Source: Polytrichum commune
Lineage: Eukaryota; Streptophyta; Polytrichopsida; Polytrichales; Polytrichaceae
Assembly: GCA_950295325.1 (NCBI GenBank)
Contig: OX485804.1
Coordinates: 49,662,001 to 49,726,000, forward strand
Reading direction: 5' to 3'
Length of the DNA stretch: 64,000 nt
Shown here: positions 58,270 through 64,000 of the stretch, piece by piece
Position numbering within the stretch: the stretch's first letter is position 1
Layout of the letters: each line of letters starts with the position of its first letter
Translations under genes and position numbers: made by a program
The notes under the pieces: generated by a model
Databases searched by the model: none
What the model was told of the DNA's origin: nothing
What the model saw: the letters and a program-made list of their open reading frames with translations, nothing else

Positions 58270-59160
58270 CCACCTTAAGTTGAAAGAATTAGCTAACATA
58301 TGAGTTAATGAGGATTAGCAAACCAAAATTCTAGCTAACTAGAATTGTGGCCACACCACCTACCTAGGAGAATTAGTTCAGAATGTGAGTTAGTGAAATC
58401 AACTACCATACATGGTTCTCTATTCGAACACAAAATAATTGTATCCCCCTCAAAAATTTGCCACATGTCATGCTCACATTCGCAAAATCCCAATTGTATC
58501 CCATGTTGAAACTATATTCCGACACATGTAAAGATGAGATAGGGGACCCTCTACATATGCGAGCTAACTGACCGTGCAACCGCACATCCCGGTTACCACT
58601 AACCAAAGGTTGACCAATTTGAGAGAGGAGTTAAGGTTGACTGACCAAAGTATTGCTCACCTTGCCCTAGTTTTGAACATGACACTAATTATGACACATC
58701 AAAATTTTGTGGCCCACACCATTTGTGTTCCATTATGATTAGAATGGAATGAAATGTTATTATTATTATTATTATTAATCTAAATTTGAATCTTCACACA
58801 TATTTTAATAATATTTTATCACTACACTCTAGTTTTAGAGTTTTAAATGTATGCTAATGTTAGGATAATGTAAGAAATAGTGTGGTCCACCTTGTAGCAA
58901 AACGGACAAGAAATGGGGAAAATGGAAGGCGGATAGTCAAGAAAAAAAGTCGGGCTACTCCTTTGTAAAAGTTAGTTAGCATTAGGGGTATGGATGAGTT
59001 CAGATTTCTTCACAAATGCAAGGTCCCAGAAGTTGGCTAACTTCTTTTTTGGTAACTTTTATTTATATCTCAATTTTAACTAGGTGGTGGAGCCGTGAGA
59101 TAGATTGATTCTCAAATACATTAGCTACCTCATATGTTAGCTAACTCTCTTAACCAAGAT
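58270..59160. mobile_element. Possible inverted-repeat element (I)
   Basis: The segments around AATTAGCTAACATATGAG (from about 58,288) and CTCATATGTTAGCTAACTC (to about 59,147) are inverted copies. A weaker repeat of the arm occurs near 58,375. Contains (ATT)n near 58,757-58,777. Target duplication not identified. Confidence 0.5.
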
Positions 59161-60128
59161 GTCCAAGAGCCTCCAATTTGTAAAAACCTAGAACTCAAAT
59201 GCAAACCTAACAAGAATGAACACAGTAGTCATTGAGGACTATTACCATATGACAACAATGAATGAAAACATAAATTGGATGAAACCAACACATTTATTGT
59301 CAAATTTTCCTCTAAACCTTAGGGTCACCCTTTTGTACATCTACCTAAACATCAAAATTCTTCGTACATTTCTTAACTATACGCACTAGAGAAAAAGTAT
59401 ACCTCTCCCTTACGTGTAGTATGTACACTAATGCCTCAAACAATACCCCTTCTTACACTCACGTTCACTCGTACGTCGAATGAAGAATCCACCCCCTGGG
59501 GCAGTGCAGACACAATATAACTAATTTGAATGGTTACTTACTCTAAGCAGAGCCTTAACCAGGACGTGCGGCTGAACCCTGACCATTTAGTGTCAGCCTT
59601 CTACATATTAAATCACTTTGACCGTTGCCCTCGGACCCATATGTTGGCATTTATATCGGCATTTATATGGATACCAATCACCTATTTCTTGGAAAATGTG
59701 GGAATTATATTTTACCCTTGAGTGTGGGAACATGCCAAGAGATCTTTTTGTGTGCAGTTCCAGGAAGCTTATAATGTGCACATTTTACATCTATTTCATG
59801 TGGCACTCCAAAAAGTTCGCAATACTTCGTGCATGTGCGGGCCGCTTGAATTTGATCACCTCATTTATTGTGGTAGCCATCCCCATGGAGAACTTTTAGG
59901 GAAAGCTATATATGCATGCAACAAGTTGGGGACTTTAGGCTCCATGTAATAGGACCCCTGCCCCCTGAAAAAAAAAGGTCCACGGTTCCAAAAAAAGTAG
60001 TGAATGCAAAAAAAAAAAAAAGGCAACATGATGGATTATCCCCAACAACTGTCGGTTTGAACTTGTCCGAAGCGACTCATTCTGACAACCTACCACACAC
60101 TCGTTCGGCAGCCAAATGATGGTTTCAA
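59161..60128. other. Intergenic DNA, no gene recognised
   Basis: Overlapping plus-strand ORFs at 59,530-59,950 show no family resemblance. A poly-A run lies at about 60,009-60,021. Confidence 0.4.
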
Positions 60129-60413
60129 TTAAACGGCCGGTTGCTTAGGACAAAACTTCTCCACTATGCCAAGGCCGGGGACCACAAAGGCCTTTGATTC
60201 CCCTACCGTGTTGGGTAGACCAGCGTCCCAGCCAGCCAGTCCACCCGGTTTGAAGCCCCCCCGGAGCAATAGGCGGTCAGCCAAGGAGTTGGGGACAGAG
60301 TCATGTAGGTGCTCTAGTTGACTGGCTGCAAAGCACCCCCCCTCCCTTGCAGCAAGCCAGCCCGAGCACCTGCCTGTTGGCTCTGGTTCGGTAGGCAGGA
60401 GAGGGAGACTCAC
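60129..60413 (-). other. GC-rich insert, possibly of organelle (mitochondrial) origin
   Basis: This patch is much richer in GC than its flanks and keeps a 94-codon minus-strand ORF. Its texture (runs of C, CCAGCCAGCC, GCAGCAAGCCAGCCC) recalls plant mitochondrial DNA, and such inserts (NUMTs) are common in plant nuclei. The match is impression only; I cannot name the organelle locus. Confidence 0.3.
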
Positions 60414-60632
60414 TGAATTTTGTTTAATTTAGTTATTCGAGCAAAAAAATTGAGGAGATTGGTGAAAATATCGAGGAGATTTGAGGATTTGTGGTGATGC
60501 GGGCCGTTTGCCTGGAGCAGTGGCTGGTACATTGCCACACCGAGCTGGCCCGGTCAAATGCCTAGCTGGCCGGGGCCACCGATTGGTTGACCTGGCCAAA
60601 CCTGGTGTGGCAGGGTTATGAATCTCATCTAA

Positions 60633-61455
60633 AGGTTTGTATCATGAAAATTGCGCTTACATTTTGTGTGACCATCGGCCTTTGAGTTTAGCGTAAACGA
60701 AATGGGCTCTCAACCAAATACTATTTCATTCCCATCCTAGTATTCATGTGGGCTATTATGCACAATAAATTATAATATATCAAAAGCCATGAAATTTTGA
60801 AATTTTATAATCTCCGAGTTTTGTATTAAACCCACCTCTTTCAGATGTGGTTTACGCAAGATTCAATCAACACCCGGAAACATTATCCTTTACATGAATA
60901 AATGTAGGTTTCTTTGTCCATTCAGAAATTTTCTTGGTCATTTCAGCCCCTCAGTCTCTAGTAATGAGCGAAGGAGGCACCACGGGCCTTGGCTTGGTGG
61001 TTAGGCTCATGGCCCCCAATGAGGAGGTTGTGGGTTCTATTCCCCATGCCGGCGTGGTGCTCACCACCTTAGTCCACCCAACTATGGTGGGGGGTCCTTG
61101 GACCTTGTTGTATGGGTACCTCAAAGCCCTTTGGGGGGATACCATGTCCGGTATCTTCAAGGCACTAGTGGCTAGCTAGGAACTAGTATAGTGTGTCACT
61201 ATAGTGTCCATCCTCGAAAGGGGAGAGTAGTATTGTCCCAGTGTCCCCTTGTCCAGTGGCCATCGGGTTCATTGGCATTACGAACGGACACTTTATTCAC
61301 GCCGGCCCCTTGTTAAAAGGGACCGGAGTTTCTCTTTCTTTCTTTTTAATGAGCGAAGTGCGGGACGGTCACGGCATTTCCCCGCGTTGTCCACCAATGA
61401 CAGATTTTAGAGTTCATCGGTCACGGGCCCTCAAGCTGTGGTGTAAAAGTGCCCT
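60633..61455. mobile_element. PIF/Harbinger-type MITE (family C), copy 4, interrupted by a SINE
   Basis: The right end GGTCACGGGCCCTCAAGC followed by GTGTAAAAGTGCCC matches family C copy 2 (GGTCACGGGCGCTCAACC). The left part (CTCAACCAAATACTATTTCA near 60,710) matches 24,360. The left terminus is eroded. The SINE at 60,974-61,346 sits inside. Confidence 0.65.
60974..61346 (+). mobile_element. tRNA-derived SINE
   Basis: 373 bp flanked by a 12-bp direct repeat TAATGAGCGAAG (60,962-60,973 and 61,347-61,358), as produced by LINE-type target-primed insertion. Near the 5' end are RNA polymerase III promoter-like boxes: an A box about TTGGCTTGGTGG (60,989-61,000) and a B box about GGTTCTATTCC (61,033-61,043), spaced as in a tRNA. 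The 3' end is a T/C-rich tail (TTTCTCTTTCTTTCTTT). All this fits a plant SINE. It interrupts a family C MITE, so it is the younger of the two. Confidence 0.85.
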
Positions 61456-61671
61456 TTAGGCTCAACTTTGACCTTGTGTTCTGAGCACATGGTGTAAGTT
61501 AGTTACTTGAATATATGTAAGTGATCATAATTGCCTGTGGGGCTATGAGAAGGGGTCTTTTTGCCCTTTTTTGCAAGGCTCCAATCAATTACCATTGACA
61601 GTTAAGTACACTTATTAGTACCACGAATCATGTACGTAATCCCCATGAGTTGCATGAATCCCAGAGTACTC

Positions 61672-61976
61672 CACTGATTACCCCAATTAGTGCGTCTTAC
61701 TCTTCGGAGTTACACGGGGCTATTCTATGTAATGAGAATGTATTATTTTATTATCTAAGTCATTTGTGTTCTATAATGTCCAAACAACTTATTGAACATT
61801 TGTTCGTAAGAATTGAACTCGTGAATGAGAATTTAGTACTTTACCACGCAAAATCAATCATGTTCTATAATGTTCGAACAATTTATTGAACTTTGTGTAA
61901 ATTATTACATTCTCATTACATAGTATAGCATTGTGTAACTTCGAATAGTAACACGCACTAATTGGGATAATCGGTG
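61672..61976. mobile_element. Inverted-repeat MITE (family H), copy 3
   Basis: Ends CACTGATTACCCCAATTAG and CTAATTGGGATAATCGGTG, with GCGTCTTACTCTTCGGAGTT on the left answered by AACTTCGAATAGTAACACGC on the right. It is about 90 bp longer than the other copies and carries an internal partial duplication (TTCTATAATGTCC and TTCTATAATGTTC). Confidence 0.75.
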
Positions 61977-64000
61977 CATACACGTAAAGTTAAACCAGTG
62001 TTGGTATGGTATATGGATGAATGCATGGTATCAATCTATATATAATGGAAAACATGGTGGTGGTGGTGGTGGTGGTGAGGTTCTCGCTCTGTTGTTCCTC
62101 GTCATTCCTTGCCCTTCCCTGTCATTCCTTGTTGTTCCCCGTTGTTCCATGCTGTTCCCCACCGCTCCTCATTGTTACAGAAAGGTGGACCATGGGGGGA
62201 GTGATTTGTCATATGTATAGGTGCAAGCCGGGACAACATGAGCTCGTACTAGCAATCGGCATCAATAATGGTTTCAAAGTACCTACCCGTGAGTAACAAA
62301 TTTGTGATCCTTGTTAAATATTGATATTAAATGGGCATGTCAAGTGTGAGAGAAGCTTAGTACACCCAGGTTATTATTTGGGTCAATATTATTCTAAACC
62401 ATATTGACGGTAGGATATTTTGCCTAGGTATGAAGGTTCTTGCATGGACTACATATCCAAATGGTATTGAAAACAATAATATCATTAAACACCCATACCA
62501 TTATGGTATCAAAATTTGTGAAATCCTCATTATAGATACATGAATGGTGTCAAGGAAAGAAATGGTACCAAATCAACATTGGTTTATACCATACAACATG
62601 ATAAAGATAGATTGAGAGTTTGTTTTGGTTCAGTATTCTCGAATATATACCAATAATCTATGAAAAATAGTGCATTAGAATTCTCATAGTATTTTATTTT
62701 TGTGCAACCCAAACTACATTGATTATGGTAAAGATTGTGGGCCATGCTTTTAAGCTTATTTCCGTAGTTAAAAATATTGCTCCAACCACCAATTCAATTC
62801 TCGAACCTCCACACAATCTCAATGTCCGCCATTCAAACCATTTCAAACCATTTCAAACCAAAAGAAGCGGCAAGGCAACGAAGTGGTGTTGCCCAATCCC
62901 TAAAACTCTTCGAAAAGCCTACCAACTATTGAGAAGAACCCCATGTGAAGCCTAGCCCTAGCCTCATACCCTTGAGGGTATCCCCTAATACCCTTATATA
63001 AATATAAATAGAGAGAGAGAGCATTGATCATAATGTCATGTGGTTCCTCAAGTCACGGACATAAGTACTTGATCCTAATGGCATAATAGTGTTGTTTTGT
63101 GGTGTTGTTTGTTGTGTTTACATAGCCCTTCAAAGCTTGTTTGTTGTTTTGATGTTAATGGTTTCTTTTGTGATGATTGTAGGGTTGAAGCGCTTGTTAG
63201 CACCCTGTTAACACCACATTACACATTCACATTGGTCATCTAAGAATCTAGTAGAAATACAATTTGTATGCAATATACATGACCATTCAAAAAAAAAACA
63301 AAAAAAAACAAAAAAAAAAACAAAACAACAACAACAACAACAACAATTTTAATAAAATCACACCCCCCCCCCCCAATAAAAAGTTGGTATCTTGAAGGCA
63401 CGTGATCAAATGGTGCCAAATATACTCTTCATGAATATTAAGCCCAATACCCTTTCTCATATTTGGGTGCATAATATTACACTAAGTGAGGAAAGCAATT
63501 GTGGTGTTCATTTCGTTGTAGAAGTGCAACATCACCAAATCCTATGTTGCTAAAGTTGGAGCAAAGAGTAGTTAAACGACAACTTCAAAGGTTGGGGCTC
63601 CTTCAAGTGTGACACCGGCACGCCAACATCAATTGGTGAAAACTATGGTGGACAAGCAAGGTGCCAAAATTAACCACAAGGTTGGAACGAATGGGAGACC
63701 AATGAGGAATCCACATGCAACCCATCAACTTGTTTAATAAGTAAGTTCCAATTGCAAAGAAGGGTGGCAACACTCCTACAAGTGTGGTTTTAGTTAATTG
63801 GTTCCCCAAGGACGTGAGGAACCTCAAGTTCAAATATGACTTGATTGACTTAATGTGGATAGATTTTGAAACCATTATATCAACGTGAAATTTAACATAA
63901 GCCATCAACTAAGTTTTATAATTTGGATAGTTTAGATGCACGATAAAGTTATTTGTAAAGTAAGGTAGATGAAACCAAGGGTTCGGTCCACAACCATGAG
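61977..64000. other. AT-rich intergenic DNA with simple repeats, no gene recognised
   Basis: Simple repeats: (TGG)n at about 62,054-62,077, a C/T-rich imperfect repeat at 62,098-62,170 (CATTCCTTG/CGTTGTTCC units), A-rich and (CAA)n at about 63,290-63,346, poly-C at about 63,363-63,374. TCAAACCATT repeats occur three times near 62,832-62,860. ORFs are short and overlap. Confidence 0.5.

Noticed and set aside
1-64000. CRISPR arrays, rRNA genes, free-standing tRNA genes, viral or toxin genes
   Set aside because: No regularly spaced identical repeats, no rRNA-like sequence, no intact tRNA cloverleaf outside the SINE, and no viral or toxin protein motifs were seen in reading both strands.

Overview
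The window looks like nuclear DNA of a land plant. Two intron-containing genes have unmistakable plant homologues: a GT14 (DUF266/Branch-type) glycosyltransferase and subunit d of the vacuolar H+-ATPase. Between them lies AT-rich intergenic DNA packed with short inverted-repeat transposons, including a Stowaway-type element, a tRNA-derived SINE and diverged fragments of hAT and pogo-like transposases. The exact lineage cannot be fixed from the sequence. The compact genes and the pogo/CENP-B-type DDE transposase would fit a bryophyte or other non-seed plant, but that is only a guess. There is no CRISPR array, operon, rRNA or bacterial feature.

Layout. 1-5.9 kb: repeats (end of a hAT-like element, several hAT MITEs, rearranged copies of a long non-coding repeat called family L here). 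5,987-9,127, minus strand: three-exon GT14 glycosyltransferase, with about 2.5 kb of mostly single-copy DNA upstream. 11.7-47 kb: a gene desert of nested elements, mostly MITEs. They comprise hAT MITEs (family A, 8-bp target duplications), PIF/Harbinger-like MITEs (families B, C, D, J, P; TAA/TTA duplications), a Stowaway element, foldback elements (F, H, U), a CACTA-like MITE, a possible solo LTR and old unclassified repeats (K, L). 47,821-52,110, minus strand: ten-exon V-ATPase subunit d gene, complete, with one GC-AG intron. 52.7-56.2 kb: an inverted-repeat element, J-family MITEs and a decayed pogo-like DDE transposase (minus strand). 56.2-64 kb: further repeats, a possible organelle-derived insert at about 60.1-60.4 kb, a SINE inserted into a Harbinger-like MITE, and more MITEs.

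The two genes are unrelated housekeeping or secretory-pathway genes and show no sign of working together. The most informative content is the transposon stratigraphy. Many insertions keep perfect target-site duplications, so relative insertion order can be read directly. I found no convincing new biological system. The best leads are a hAT family seen both as ~225-bp MITEs and as longer 660/840-bp derivatives that keep a short ORF, and the rearranged family L repeat of unknown class.
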